From Streptomyces sp. NBC_00539 (GTDB lineage Bacteria > Actinomycetota > Actinomycetes > Streptomycetales > Streptomycetaceae), in contig NZ_CP107811.1 of NCBI RefSeq assembly GCF_036346105.1, positions 1,983,501 to 2,047,500 of the forward strand: 64,000 nt of DNA, read 5' to 3'. The notes under the pieces are model-generated. The model saw only the letters and a program-made list of their open reading frames with translations, searched no databases and was not told the origin of the DNA. Position 1 is the stretch's first letter, and the number at the start of each line of letters is the position of its first letter. Below, one piece after another: positions 1 to 9,032 of this stretch. Position numbers and translations under genes: made by a program.

Positions 1-273
1 GCGGCGCCGTTCGACGGCCAGCGGGCGTTCCAGTGCACGGACAAGCCCGGCCGGCTGTCGCTGACCGCGGCCTCCCCGGTGATGTACCGCATCGGCTGCA
101 CCATGACCGGCGGTTCCTCGGGTGGCGGCTGGATCGCGGCGGGCGCCGACGGCAAGCCCGCGCTGGTGTCGAACACGTCGATCGGTCCGGCGAAGGCGGG
201 CTGGCTGGCCGGCCCGCGGCTGGGCCCGGAGGCCAAGGGCGTTTACACCGCGGTGAGCAACAAGTTCAAGTAG
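1..273 (+). CDS. Trypsin-like serine peptidase, C-terminal part (5' end outside window)
   Basis: The frame is open from base 1 and ends with TAG at 271-273, so only the last 90 residues are visible. The segment IGCTMTGGSSGGGW carries the GxSGG-type active-site serine motif of chymotrypsin-fold (S1-like) peptidases, with the Cys a few residues before it that usually forms a disulfide. The His and Asp of the triad and any signal peptide would lie upstream of the window. Secretion is therefore inferred from the family only. The gene converges on hflX and shares a strong bidirectional hairpin with it. A second trypsin-like peptidase lies at 30430-31293, but its serine motif (GGTSGSP) differs, so the two are not recent copies. 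Confidence 0.75.
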   Translation, partial: AAPFDGQRAFQCTDKPGRLSLTAASPVMYRIGCTMTGGSSGGGWIAAGADGKPALVSNTSIGPAKAGWLAGPRLGPEAKGVYTAVSNKFK

Positions 274-305
274 CAGCGGCGACGCGGCACTTGCGGGAGT
301 GACAC

Positions 306-342
306 GAAGGAGGGCCCCCGCCCGAGGCGGGGGCCCTCCTTC
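306..342. terminator. Bidirectional hairpin terminator
   Basis: A perfect 17-bp stem (306-322 with 326-342) closes on a 3-nt CGA loop. It lies 33 bp after the peptidase stop and 16 bp before the hflX stop on the other strand. Its symmetry and position between convergent genes fit a terminator for both. Confidence 0.85.
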
Positions 343-357
343 ACACGGCGCGGCCGG

Positions 358-1863
358 TCAGTGCTTCGCGGGCACGTACGGTGCCAGGTCCGCGGCCAGT
401 TCCTGGTGGACGCGCGCCTTGAGCAGGGTGCCCTCCGGGGTGTGCTCCTCGGAGATGACCTCGCCCTCGGCGTGCGCCCGGGCGATCAGCGAGCCGCGGG
501 TGTACGGCACCAGTGCCTCCACCTCGACCTCCGGCCGGGGCAGCTCGGTGTCGATGAGCGCGAGGAGCTCCTCGATGCCCATGCCGGTCCGGGCGGAGAC
601 GGCGATGGAGTGCCGCTCGATGCGCAGCAGGCGCTGGAGGACCAGCGGGTCCGCCGCGTCCGCCTTGTTGATCACCACGATCTCGGGCACGTTGACCGCG
701 CCGACCTCGCGGATGACCTCGCGGACCGCCGCCAGCTGCTCCTCCGGGGCCGGGTGCGAGCCGTCCACGATGTGCAGGATGAGGTCGGAGTCGCCGACCT
801 CCTCCATCGTGGAGCGGAACGCCTCGACCAGGTGGTGGGGCAGGTGCCGGACGAAGCCGACGGTGTCGGCCAGGGTGTAGACGCGGCCGGAGGGGGTCTC
901 GGCCCGGCGCACGGTCGGGTCGAGGGTGGCGAACAAGGCGTTCTCCACCAGGACGCCCGCACCGGTGAGGCGGTTGAGGAGCGAGGACTTGCCGGCGTTG
1001 GTGTAGCCGGCGATGGCGACCGAGGGCACCTTGTTGCGGCGCCGTTCCTGCCGCTTGATGTCGCGGCCGGTCTTCATCTCCGCGATCTCCCGGCGCATCT
1101 TCGCCATCTTCTCGCGGATCCGTCGCCGGTCGGTCTCGATCTTGGTCTCACCGGGGCCTCGGGTGGCCATTCCGCCACCGCCGCCGCCGCCCATCTGCCG
1201 GGACAGCGACGCGCCCCAGCCGCGCAGTCGCGGCAGCATGTACTGCATCTGCGCGAGCGCGACCTGTGCCTTGCCCTCTCGGGACTTGGCGTGCTGGGCG
1301 AAGATGTCGAGGATGAGGGCGGTCCGGTCGACCACCTTCACCTTGACGACGTCTTCGAGGGCGATGAGCTGGCCGGGGCTGAGCTCGCCGTCGCACACGA
1401 CGGTGTCGGCGCCGCTCTCCATGACGATGTCGCGCAGTTCACGTGCCTTGCCGGAACCGATGAAGGTGGCCGGGTCGGGCTTGTCGCGGCGCTGGATCAC
1501 GCCGTCGAGCACGAGAGCACCTGCCGTCTCGGCGAGGGCCGCGAGCTCCGCGAGGGAGTTCTCGGCGTCGTCCACGGTGCCGGAGGTCCACACACCGACG
1601 AGTACGACGCGCTCCAGGCGGAGCTGTCGGTACTCGACCTCGGTGACGTCCTCGAGCTCGGTGGAGAGGCCGGCGACGCGGCGCAGCGCCGCGCGCTCGG
1701 AGCGCTCGAACTGTTCGCCGTCGCGGTCCCCGTCGATTTCGTGGCTCCAGGCGACGTCCTCTTCCATCAGGGCATCGGCCCGAAGGCTCTCGGTGAAGCT
1801 CGGCGAGTCCTGCACGTCCTGTGCGTCCCGCGCGTCCTGGGAAGGGGAAGAGGAGGAGGTCAT
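358..1863 (-). CDS. hflX: GTPase HflX
   Basis: Predicted 501-aa cytoplasmic ribosome-associated GTPase of the Obg-HflX superfamily; family members bind the 50S subunit and split stalled or stressed ribosomes. Visible features are the N-terminal HflX domain, the glycine-rich linker MGGGGGGGMATRGPGETKIE, G1 GYTNAGKSS, switch I region ATLDPT, G3 DTVGF and G4 NKAD. The start is the ATG at 1863, preceded by AAGGA at a good distance. The frame stays open 28 codons further upstream, but no ribosome site supports that start. It heads away from the M1 peptidase gene with a 244-bp upstream gap. The order dapF-rshA-peptidase-hflX resembles other actinobacteria. Confidence 0.95.
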   Translation of the reverse strand: MTSSSSPSQDARDAQDVQDSPSFTESLRADALMEEDVAWSHEIDGDRDGEQFERSERAALRRVAGLSTELEDVTEVEYRQLRLERVVLVGVWTSGTVDDAENSLAELAALAETAGALVLDGVIQRRDKPDPATFIGSGKARELRDIVMESGADTVVCDGELSPGQLIALEDVVKVKVVDRTALILDIFAQHAKSREGKAQVALAQMQYMLPRLRGWGASLSRQMGGGGGGGMATRGPGETKIETDRRRIREKMAKMRREIAEMKTGRDIKRQERRRNKVPSVAIAGYTNAGKSSLLNRLTGAGVLVENALFATLDPTVRRAETPSGRVYTLADTVGFVRHLPHHLVEAFRSTMEEVGDSDLILHIVDGSHPAPEEQLAAVREVIREVGAVNVPEIVVINKADAADPLVLQRLLRIERHSIAVSARTGMGIEELLALIDTELPRPEVEVEALVPYTRGSLIARAHAEGEVISEEHTPEGTLLKARVHQELAADLAPYVPAKH

Positions 1864-2070
1864 TGGATCCTTACGTCGATTCGAATGCGTCCGCGCCCGA
1901 CCGCTGCCGAGGCTGCCGCCGTGCGTGACATGACACGGTCGTGACATAGCACTGCAATGTCCAACGTGTCACACCGCCCGGAGATTCCCGGACCCGGGGG
2001 CCCACGGCCGGGCGGACCGGCCTGTCGATGGTGACATGCCCGTTCGGCGCCCGTCACACGCTTTTCGCAC

Positions 2071-2099
2071 GGGCGCCGCCCGGATCGGGCCGGGCGCCC
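2071..2099 (-). terminator. Possible terminator of the M1 peptidase gene
   Basis: A 7-bp arm GGGCGCC (2071-2077) pairs with GGCGCCC (2093-2099), with further GC pairing possible in the loop. It lies just beyond the peptidase stop codon and is followed on the minus strand by a short A-rich stretch. No U-tract is present. Confidence 0.45.
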
Positions 2100-2107
2100 G
2101 CGCGGTC

Positions 2108-3673
2108 TCAGGCCTTCTTCGGGGTCGCCCTGGGCGCGGGGGCCGCGTTCGGCGCGGCCTTGGGGGCGGGGGTCGCCTTGGGCTGCGCGCTCCATTCGGG
2201 GTGTCCCGGCATCGGCGGAGTCGTCGCGCCGTACAGCCACGGCTTGAGGAAGGGTTCCAGGTCCCGTCCCGCCTCCCGGGAGGCGAGGCGCACGAAGTCC
2301 GCCGTGCCCGCGGTGGAGTCCGCGTGCTCGGCCACCCAGCGCCGCTCGACCCGGTCGAAGGCGGCTGCGCCGATCTCCTGGCGCAGGGCGTAGAGGATGA
2401 GCGCGGACCCGTCGTAGACCACCGGCCGGAACAGTCCGATCTTCTCCCCGGGCGGGGCCGGCTTGGGCGCCGCCGGCGGGCCGCCCGCCGCCCGCCACTG
2501 GTCGGAGCGCTGGTACGCCTCGCGCATGCGCCGCTCCAGGGAGTACTTGCCGAGGCCGTCCGCGTAGAGCGCCTCGTACCAGGTGGCGTGTCCTTCGTTG
2601 AGCCACAGGTCGGACCAGGTCCGCGGGGTCACGCTGTCGCCGAACCACTGGTGGGCGAGCTCGTGGACCATGACGGAGTCGACGTACCACTCGGGGTAGG
2701 TGCCGGCGGTGAACAGCCCGCTCTCGAAGAGCGAGAGGGTCTGGGTCTCCAGCTCGAAGCCGGTCTTGGCGCGGGCGATGAGCACGCCGTAGTTCTCGAA
2801 GGGGTAGCGGCCGACGCGTTCTTCCATCCACGCGATGTGCCCGGAGGTCTTCTTGAGCCACGGCTCCAGCCGCTGCCGGTCGGCGGCCGGCACCACGTGG
2901 CGCAGCGGCAGCCCGTGCGGTCCGGTGCCCGACGGCACGGCGGAGGCGCCGACCGAGACCTGGGCGAGCTCCGTGGCCATGGGGTGCAGGGTGCGGTAGG
3001 TCCAGGTGGTGGGCTGGCCGGAGCGCTGGACCGGGAGGGCGGTGGGCACTCCGTTGGCGACGGCCGTGAGACCGGCCGGGGCGGTGATCCGGAAGGTGAA
3101 GAACGCCTTGTCGGCGGGGTGGTCGTTGCAGGGGAAGACCCGGTGGGCGGCGTCGGCCTGGTTGGCCATGGCGAGCCCGTCGTCGGTGGTCACCCAGCCG
3201 CCGTCGTCGCGGCCGCGCGGGTCGCTGGTGTGCCGTACGACGACGCGCAGCGGCGTGTGGGCCACGACGGGCCGCGCGGGGGTCAGCACGAGGTCCTCCC
3301 CGGCGCTCTCGAAGCGTGCGGGCTCCCCGTTGACCTCGGCGGACGCGACGGTGCCGTGGGTGAAGTCCAGGTTGATGCGCTCCAGGTCCTCCAGGGCCCG
3401 GGCGTCGATGACGGTGACGGCGTCGAGCGGGCTGCGGTTGTCCTTGTAGGTGAAGGACAGGTCGTACGAGAGGACGTCGTAGCCGGGGTTGCCGAGCTCG
3501 GGGAAGAGGGTGTCGCCGATGCCGAGTGGCTTGGGCGGCGGCAGCACCGCGGCGACGAGGGTGAGGGAGGCCGCGGCGAGCAGCGCGGCGCGCAGGCGGG
3601 GGGAGGTGAGCTGCATCCACCATCGCTTACCAGTGCCCGGCGCCCCCTTGCGACCGGCGCGCGACGGCGCCAC
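2108..3673 (-). CDS. Secreted M1 family zinc metallopeptidase (aminopeptidase N-like)
   Basis: Predicted 521-aa peptidase. The gluzincin motif [10 protein letters not shown] is followed 18 residues later by the third zinc ligand in [10 protein letters not shown]. The substrate-binding exopeptidase segment appears as [11 protein letters not shown] in place of GAMEN. An N-terminal hydrophobic stretch ([19 protein letters not shown]) looks like a signal peptide or anchor, so the enzyme probably acts outside the membrane. The GTG at 3673 gives the longest form; an ATG at 3616 would start right at the signal peptide. Neither has a convincing ribosome site, so the start is uncertain. The C-terminus is a Pro/Ala/Lys-rich tail of about 25 residues. 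The protein lacks the long helical C-terminal domain of full-length aminopeptidase N. Confidence 0.88.
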   Translation of the reverse strand: MAPSRAGRKGAPGTGKRWWMQLTSPRLRAALLAAASLTLVAAVLPPPKPLGIGDTLFPELGNPGYDVLSYDLSFTYKDNRSPLDAVTVIDARALEDLERINLDFTHGTVASAEVNGEPARFESAGEDLVLTPARPVVAHTPLRVVVRHTSDPRGRDDGGWVTTDDGLAMANQADAAHRVFPCNDHPADKAFFTFRITAPAGLTAVANGVPTALPVQRSGQPTTWTYRTLHPMATELAQVSVGASAVPSGTGPHGLPLRHVVPAADRQRLEPWLKKTSGHIAWMEERVGRYPFENYGVLIARAKTGFELETQTLSLFESGLFTAGTYPEWYVDSVMVHELAHQWFGDSVTPRTWSDLWLNEGHATWYEALYADGLGKYSLERRMREAYQRSDQWRAAGGPPAAPKPAPPGEKIGLFRPVVYDGSALILYALRQEIGAAAFDRVERRWVAEHADSTAGTADFVRLASREAGRDLEPFLKPWLYGATTPPMPGHPEWSAQPKATPAPKAAPNAAPAPRATPKKA

Positions 3674-3806
3674 CCGAACGGGTTCGCAGGCCGGTGGACC
3701 GGCCTACGCATGACCGACGCGCCGTGGACCGGCCGGCGCGCGACGACACGCGCGACCACGCGCCGTGGACCGGACCGCACCGGGTACGGGCAGCCCGGCG
3801 TGCCGG

Positions 3807-5891
3807 CTACGCCCTGCTGACGTCGTACACGCCCGGCACGTCGCGCATCGCCCGCATCAGCGCCGGGAGTCCGGCCGCGTCGGGGAGCTGGAGGGTGTAC
3901 GTGTGCCGGACCCGCTGTTCGACGGGCGGTTCCACGGTCGCGGAGACCACCTCGACCCCCTCGCGGGCGATCGCTTCGGTCAGGTCGGCCAGCAGGTGCG
4001 GGCGGCCGAACGATTCGGCGAGCAGGGTCACGCGGCAGTCCGCCGTGTCCCGCCAGTGCACGGCGACCGAGGTACGGCCCACGGCGCGCATCTGGGCCAC
4101 GGCCGGGCACTGGACGCGGTGCACGGTGACGGCCCCGCCCCGTACGACGAACCCGGCCACGGCGTCCGGCGGCACGGGGGTGCAGCAGCCGGCCAGCCGT
4201 ACGTGCGCGTTCGGCAGGTCGGCGACGGCGTTGCCGCTCCCCCCGCGCGCGCCCACGACGGACAGGGGCGCCCGTGCGGCGGTGGTGGTGGCCGCGGCGT
4301 CGTCGGGGTGGGTCGCGAGCCAGCTGCCGATGGCGATGCGGGCGGCGGGGGTGGTGGCGTGCTCCAGCCAGTCGGCGGCCGGCCCGGAGGAGGAGTCGTG
4401 GGAGAGCAGCAGTTGGACGGTGTCGCCGTCGGAGAGCCGGGACGACAGGGAGGTGAGGCGCCCGTTGACGCGGGCGCCGATACAGCCGTGGGCCGCCTCG
4501 CCGTACTGGGCGTAGGCGGCGTCGATACAGCTGGCGCCGCCCGGAAGGGTCAGGGTGCGCGGGGCGGCGGCGCCGTCCACCGCGAAGACGGTGACTTCCC
4601 GGTCCTGGGCGAGTTCGGCGCGCAGGACGGTCCAGAAGGTGTCGGGGTCGGGCGCGGACTGCTGCCAGTCGAGCAGCCGCGACAGCCAGCCGGGCCGGGT
4701 GGGGTCGACGCGTTCCTCGTCGCAGTCGGCGGCTTCGCCCGTGGTGTACGGGTTGCCGAGGGCGACCACGCCGGCCTCCGCGACGCGGTGCATCTGCCGG
4801 GTCCGGACGATGACTTCGGCGACGTGCCCGTCGGGCGTGGCGACGGCGGTGTGCAGCGACTGGTAGAGGTTGAACTTCGGGACGGCGATGAAGTCCTTGA
4901 ACTCGGAGACCACCGGGGTGAAGCAGGTGTGCAGTTCGCCGAGCACCCCGTAGCAGTCGGCGTTCTCGGCGACGAGGACGAGGATGCGTCCGAAGTCGGA
5001 GCCGCGCAGCTCGCCGCGTTTTCGGGAGATGCGGTGGACGGATACGAAGTGCCGTGGCCGTACCGCCACTTCGGCGGCGATCCCGGCGTCGCGCAGGACG
5101 GCGCGCACGGAGTCGGCGATGGCGGGCAGCGGATCGTTCTCGCCCGTGTGGGCGGCGATCAGCGCGCGGGTCTGCTCGTACTCCTCGGGGTGCAGGATCG
5201 CGAAGACGAGGTCTTCCAGCTCGGTCTTGAGGGCCTGTACGCCGAGCCGTTCGGCGAGCGGGATGAGGACGTCGCGGGTGACCTTGGCGATGCGGGCCTG
5301 TTTGTCGGGGCGCATCACGCCGAGCGTGCGCATGTTGTGGAGCCGGTCGGCGAGTTTGATGGACATGACGCGGACGTCGTTGCCGGTGGCGACGAGCATC
5401 TTGCGGAAGGTCTCGGGTTCGGCGGCGGCCCCGTAGTCGATCTTCTCCACCTTGGTGACGCCGTCGACGATGAAGCAGACCTCGTCGCCGAACTCCTCGC
5501 GGACCTGCTGGAGCGTCACTTCGGTGTCCTCCACGGTGTCGTGGAGGAGTGAGGCCGTCAACGTGGTCGTCTCCGCGCCGAGTTCGGCGAGGATCAGGGT
5601 GACGGCGAGGGGGTGTGTGATGTACGGCTCACCGCTCTTGCGCATCTGGCCGCGGTGGGAGGTCTCCGCGAGGAGGTACGCGCGCCGCAGGATGGACAGA
5701 TCGGCGTCCGGATGGTGGGCACGGTGGGCTTCCGCCACGTGTCCGATGGCGTCGGGGAGCCGGTCGCGGGAAGGGGGGCCGAGCAGCGCGGCACGCCCGA
5801 GACGGCGCAGGTCAAGCCTGCTGCGGCTCCGTCTGCGCAGCTCAGGGCGCGCTTCGGGGTGTGCTTCGGGGTTCGTGGCCTCTGCACTCAT
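3807..5891 (-). CDS. rshA: RelA/SpoT homologue RshA
   Basis: Predicted 694-aa long-form RSH protein of (p)ppGpp metabolism. Domains in order: HD hydrolase (about residues 75-230, with GEPYITHP, HDTVED and LADRLHNMR), synthetase-like domain (about 250-390), TGS (about 440-510) and a C-terminal ACT-type domain. The HD motif is intact. In the synthetase region the Arg of RPRH and the Glu of EVIVRT are kept. The stretch around the catalytic Asp (FDLIAIR in bifunctional RSH enzymes) reads SDFGRILV and puts Gly at the Asp position in an ungapped alignment. The start at 5891 has a strong GGAGG seven bases upstream. Gene order next to dapF and hflX matches the second RSH gene of Streptomyces, distinct from relA. 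Hydrolase function is well supported; synthetase function is doubtful. Confidence 0.9.
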   Translation of the reverse strand: MSAEATNPEAHPEARPELRRRSRSRLDLRRLGRAALLGPPSRDRLPDAIGHVAEAHRAHHPDADLSILRRAYLLAETSHRGQMRKSGEPYITHPLAVTLILAELGAETTTLTASLLHDTVEDTEVTLQQVREEFGDEVCFIVDGVTKVEKIDYGAAAEPETFRKMLVATGNDVRVMSIKLADRLHNMRTLGVMRPDKQARIAKVTRDVLIPLAERLGVQALKTELEDLVFAILHPEEYEQTRALIAAHTGENDPLPAIADSVRAVLRDAGIAAEVAVRPRHFVSVHRISRKRGELRGSDFGRILVLVAENADCYGVLGELHTCFTPVVSEFKDFIAVPKFNLYQSLHTAVATPDGHVAEVIVRTRQMHRVAEAGVVALGNPYTTGEAADCDEERVDPTRPGWLSRLLDWQQSAPDPDTFWTVLRAELAQDREVTVFAVDGAAAPRTLTLPGGASCIDAAYAQYGEAAHGCIGARVNGRLTSLSSRLSDGDTVQLLLSHDSSSGPAADWLEHATTPAARIAIGSWLATHPDDAAATTTAARAPLSVVGARGGSGNAVADLPNAHVRLAGCCTPVPPDAVAGFVVRGGAVTVHRVQCPAVAQMRAVGRTSVAVHWRDTADCRVTLLAESFGRPHLLADLTEAIAREGVEVVSATVEPPVEQRVRHTYTLQLPDAAGLPALMRAMRDVPGVYDVSRA

Positions 5892-6059
5892 GGGAACCTC
5901 CGGCGGCTTCGACCGGCGGTGGTGGGCATGGGGTGAGCCCTCAGGGCCGGTGCCTGATGTTACCGACCCCACCACGTGGCGCAGTCCACCTCTCGCACAG
6001 CGTGAAACGGATCACCCATTAGAGGGAAGCTGCGCGGCAATGCCCGGGCCAGGACAAAC

Positions 6060-6935
6060 CTAGGCGAAGGCCGTTTCGGTGAGCCAGGCCGACTCGCACT
6101 CGCCCGAGGCCACGATGACGGCGGGTCCGGTCATGTCGATCCGGCCGTCGGGGTGTTCGGTGATGAGGAGGGTGCCGCCGGGGAGGTCGACGGTGTAGGT
6201 GACGGGCTGACCGGTGAGGGCCGGGTCGGCGCCGTCCCGGCGGATGGCGGCCACGGCGACGGCGCAGGCGCCGGTGCCGCAGGAGCGGGTCTCGCCGGAG
6301 CCGCGTTCGTGGACGCGCATGGCGACGTGCCGGGGGCCCCGGTCGACCACGAACTCGACGTTGACCCCGGTGGGGTAGGCGGACGCCGGGCTGAACGGCG
6401 GGGCGGTGAACAGGTTCCCGGCGTCGTCGAGGCTTTCGACGAACGCCACGGCGTGCGGGTTCCCCATGTTCACGTTCCGCGCGGGCCAGGTGCGCTCGCC
6501 GACCGAGACGGTGACCTCGCCCTCGGGCAGTTCGGCGCGGCCCATGGACACGGTGACGTCGCCGGTCTTGGCCAGGTGCACGTGCTTGACGCCGCCGCGG
6601 GTGGCGACGGCGAGGTCGCCGGGCTCGACGTGGCCGGCGTGCTGGAGGTAGCGGGCGAAGACCCGCACACCGTTGCCGCACATCTCGGCGACGGAGCCGT
6701 CGCTGTTGCGGTAGTCCATGAACCATTCGGCTTCGCCGGCCATGTGCGCGGCCTCGGGATGGGCGGCGGACCGCACCACGTGCAGCACCCCGTCCGCGCC
6801 GATTCCGGCCCGCCGGTCGCAGAGCTTGGCGACGGCGCCCTCGGGCAGCTCGATGGCGTTGTCCGGGTCCGGGACGATCACGAAGTCGTTCTCGGTTCCG
6901 TGGCCCTTGAGGAAGGAGAGGGTGCTGTGCGTCAC
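6060..6935 (-). CDS. dapF: Diaminopimelate epimerase
   Basis: Predicted 291-aa cytoplasmic enzyme that converts LL- to meso-diaminopimelate for lysine and peptidoglycan synthesis. Both active-site cysteines are present in their usual contexts, MCGNGVRVFARY in the N-terminal half and RSCGTGACAV in the C-terminal half. Length is slightly above the E. coli enzyme, as usual in actinobacteria. The GTG start at 6935 begins the conserved FLKGHGTENDF segment. The gene follows the upstream membrane-protein gene by 23 bp, so cotranscription with it, and perhaps with miaA, is likely. It precedes rshA by 168 bp, where I see no confident promoter or terminator. Confidence 0.97.
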   Translation of the reverse strand: MTHSTLSFLKGHGTENDFVIVPDPDNAIELPEGAVAKLCDRRAGIGADGVLHVVRSAAHPEAAHMAGEAEWFMDYRNSDGSVAEMCGNGVRVFARYLQHAGHVEPGDLAVATRGGVKHVHLAKTGDVTVSMGRAELPEGEVTVSVGERTWPARNVNMGNPHAVAFVESLDDAGNLFTAPPFSPASAYPTGVNVEFVVDRGPRHVAMRVHERGSGETRSCGTGACAVAVAAIRRDGADPALTGQPVTYTVDLPGGTLLITEHPDGRIDMTGPAVIVASGECESAWLTETAFA

Positions 6936-6958
6936 GGGCCCATCGTAAGCGACGGGCC

Positions 6959-7594
6959 TCAGCGCAGCCGGGCCACCCGGTACACGGCGAGCGCGACGAC
7001 GGCCAGCGCGACCAGCGCGTACAGCGCGGCCATGCGCCAGTCGGGGAGGCGGCCGCCGCCCCGCGGGCGGAGCCCGGGCAGGGAGTAGCCGACCCGGCGC
7101 GCGGCCATCATCCCCCAGCCGGCGGCGCAGGCGCTGATGAGGAAACCGAGCATGGCGACGACGGCTCCGCCGTCACCGAACTCGAAGGCGAGGGGGAACG
7201 CGAACATGAGCGAGCCTGCGGCGGCCAGCATCACGATAGGGGTGATCTGCCAGATGCGCAGGCGGCGCTGGGGGCGCAGTTCGACCTCGAACTCGGGGCC
7301 GGTGGCGCCCTCGGCCGCGGCGTCCGGCGCGTCCGGGCCGTCGGGGGTCAGCCGCGCGGGGTCGGCGGGCAGCCCGAGCGAGCCGGGACCGTCGGGCCCG
7401 GCCGGCTGCGGTCCGGGCTCCTGTCGCGGAACCGTCCCGGAGGCGGGGTCCGCGGCGGGCAGGGCAAGGCCCGGAGCGAGCCGGGCAGGCTCCGCGGCGG
7501 GCCCGGCAGGCTCCGCGGTCCCGCTGTGGAGCAGGTCCGCCTCCCGTCCGGTGTCGTCCCGCCCAGTGTCACGAGGGCCGGCCTCCATAGCCAC
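6959..7594 (-). CDS. Conserved membrane protein of unknown function
   Basis: Predicted 211-aa protein. The first about 105 residues are Ala/Pro/Gly-rich and probably disordered. Three hydrophobic segments follow: IVMLAAAGSLMFAFPLAFEF, AVVAMLGFLISACAAGWGMM and ALYALVALAVVALAVY. The last segment ends at VARLR close to the C-terminus. I recognise no catalytic or binding motif. The GTG at 7594 and the ATG at 7588 share one GGGAGG ribosome site, so either may be used. It sits between miaA and dapF on the same strand, 23 bp from dapF. A role linked to the cell envelope would be speculation from position alone. Confidence 0.75.
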   Translation of the reverse strand: MAMEAGPRDTGRDDTGREADLLHSGTAEPAGPAAEPARLAPGLALPAADPASGTVPRQEPGPQPAGPDGPGSLGLPADPARLTPDGPDAPDAAAEGATGPEFEVELRPQRRLRIWQITPIVMLAAAGSLMFAFPLAFEFGDGGAVVAMLGFLISACAAGWGMMAARRVGYSLPGLRPRGGGRLPDWRMAALYALVALAVVALAVYRVARLR

Positions 7595-7699
7595 GCGCCC
7601 TCCCCACTCGGACTTCGTACGCCGCTGTTCAGCAGTTTGATGATGGCATGGTCCAGACCCCCAGACGGGCGCACGGGGCTTCCCGATGCCATCACGTGA

Positions 7700-8644
7700 T
7701 CAGGCTGTGACCGCTCGTTCGACCAACGACTGCGCGAGTCCGGGGAGTTCCCCGCGGTCCTCGGCCGCTCCGCTGAGCCAGTGCACGCGCGGGTCCCTGC
7801 GGAACCAGGAGTCCTGTCGGCGGGCGAACCGCTTGGTGGCGCGTACGGTCTCGGCCCTGGCCTCGTCCTCGGTGCACTCGCCCGCGAGGGCGGCCAGCAC
7901 CTGCTGGTACCCCAGCGCGCGGGAGGCGGTGATGCCCTCGCGCAGCCCCTGGGCCTCCAGCGTCCGGACCTCGTCGACCAGACCGGCCTCCCACATCCGG
8001 TCCACCCGCAGGGCGATCCGCTCGTCCAGCTCCGGCCTGGCGACGTCCACGCCGATCTGGACCGTGTCGTAGACGGACTCGTGGCCCGGCAGGTTGGCGG
8101 TGTACGGCTGCCCGGTGATCTCGATGACCTCCAGGGCCCGGACGATCCGGCGGCCGTTGCTGGGCAGGATGGCGTGGGCGGCGTCCGGGTCGACGGCGGC
8201 CAGCCGGGCGTGCAGGGCGCCGGGGCCGCGCAGGGTGAGCTCGTCCTCCAGCCGGGCCCGCACGGCCGGGTCGGTGCCGGGGAAGTCCATGGCGTCGAGC
8301 GCGGCGCGGACGTAGAGCCCGGAGCCTCCGACGAGGACCGGCGTGCGCCCCTGCGCGAGCAGGGCGTCGATCTCGGCGCGGGCGAGGCGCTGGTACTCGG
8401 CGACGCTGGCGGTCTCGGTGACGTCCCAGACGTCCAGGAGGTGGTGCGGGATCCCTCCGCGTTCCTCGGGCGTCAGCTTGGCGGTGCCGATGTCCATCCC
8501 CCGGTACAGCTGCATGGAGTCCGCGTTGACGACCTCCCCGCCGAAGTGGTGGGCCAGGGCTACGCCCAGGTCGGACTTTCCGGCCGCGGTGGGACCGACG
8601 ACGGCGATGACCCGCGGGGCGGGAGCTGCATTCCTCACTGCCAC
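7700..8644 (-). CDS. miaA: tRNA dimethylallyltransferase MiaA
   Basis: Predicted 314-aa enzyme that transfers the dimethylallyl group from DMAPP to N6 of A37 in tRNAs reading UNN codons. The P-loop GPTAAGKSDL, the segment NADSMQLYRGMDIGTAK, the substrate motif VGGSGLYVRA and the C-terminal RRQDSWFRRDPRVHW region are all present. The frame is open far upstream. I place the start at GTG 8644 (a second GTG is at 8638) because it gives the usual family length and starts just before the conserved core. MiaB, which methylthiolates the same nucleoside, is encoded nearby at 10189-11709. The gene diverges from the 68-aa gene at 8803. Confidence 0.95.
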   Translation of the reverse strand: MAVRNAAPAPRVIAVVGPTAAGKSDLGVALAHHFGGEVVNADSMQLYRGMDIGTAKLTPEERGGIPHHLLDVWDVTETASVAEYQRLARAEIDALLAQGRTPVLVGGSGLYVRAALDAMDFPGTDPAVRARLEDELTLRGPGALHARLAAVDPDAAHAILPSNGRRIVRALEVIEITGQPYTANLPGHESVYDTVQIGVDVARPELDERIALRVDRMWEAGLVDEVRTLEAQGLREGITASRALGYQQVLAALAGECTEDEARAETVRATKRFARRQDSWFRRDPRVHWLSGAAEDRGELPGLAQSLVERAVTA

Positions 8645-8763
8645 AGTCTCGCAAACCCTGCGCCGGATACCCGATCGAGTGACGTGACGGGATGCGGTCG
8701 GGGTCGTTGCCTTGGCGGGGTTCCGGGCCCGGCGCGCCCGGGGGAGGCCGGTCCGGCCAAGGC

Positions 8764-8789
8764 GGAACTCCACTCGCACGAGTAACGTT
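8764..8789 (+). promoter_or_regulatory. Candidate ECF sigma factor promoter
   Basis: GGAAC (8764-8768) and CGTT (8786-8789) are separated by 17 bp, the layout of many ECF-type promoters. The expected start would lie a few bases before the 68-aa ORF. No housekeeping -35 is visible here. This is pattern matching only. Confidence 0.4.
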
Positions 8790-8802
8790 TATGGGAGTAG
8801 AC

Positions 8803-9009
8803 ATGGGTGTTTTCAGCCGGTTTTTTGGCCGTAAGGATCAGGGTTCGACCGAAGAGGCCGCTCCCGAGGGCCTGACGGCCACGCCCGGGGAAGCGGAGGC
8901 AGTGGCGGCTGAGGCGGAGGTCCCGGCGGCGGAGCCCGTGGAGATCCCGAAGCAGCAGTCGGTGGAGGCCGCCGCGGACAGCGAGACCGGCGAGGGCGCC
9001 CGTACGTAG
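8803..9009 (+). CDS. Small acidic conserved protein (68 aa)
   Basis: Starts MGVFSRFFGRKD, then becomes very rich in Glu and Ala (about residues 20-65). There is no membrane segment and no domain I can name. Similar short proteins are common in Streptomyces and have sometimes been labelled gliding motility protein without functional proof. The ATG at 8803 is chosen because GGGAG lies five bases before it; an in-frame ATG at 8791 is also possible. It is followed after 23 bp by the MT0933-type antitoxin gene on the same strand, so the two probably share a transcript. The amphipathic N-terminus with acidic tail could bind a membrane or basic partner, but this is inference. Confidence 0.65.
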   Translation: MGVFSRFFGRKDQGSTEEAAPEGLTATPGEAEAVAAEAEVPAAEPVEIPKQQSVEAAADSETGEGART

Positions 9010-9032
9010 CTCCCGGCAATGGACGGTGACCA

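Noticed and set aside
33-302. An alternative plus-strand frame at the window start
   Set aside because: Arg/Gly-rich shadow composition; the other frame carries the serine peptidase motif.
3674-3806. Repeated GCGCCGTGGACCGG (3719-3732 and 3760-3773) as an attachment site or operator
   Set aside because: Only two copies in a GC-rich gap, with no integrase and no symmetry that fits a known site.
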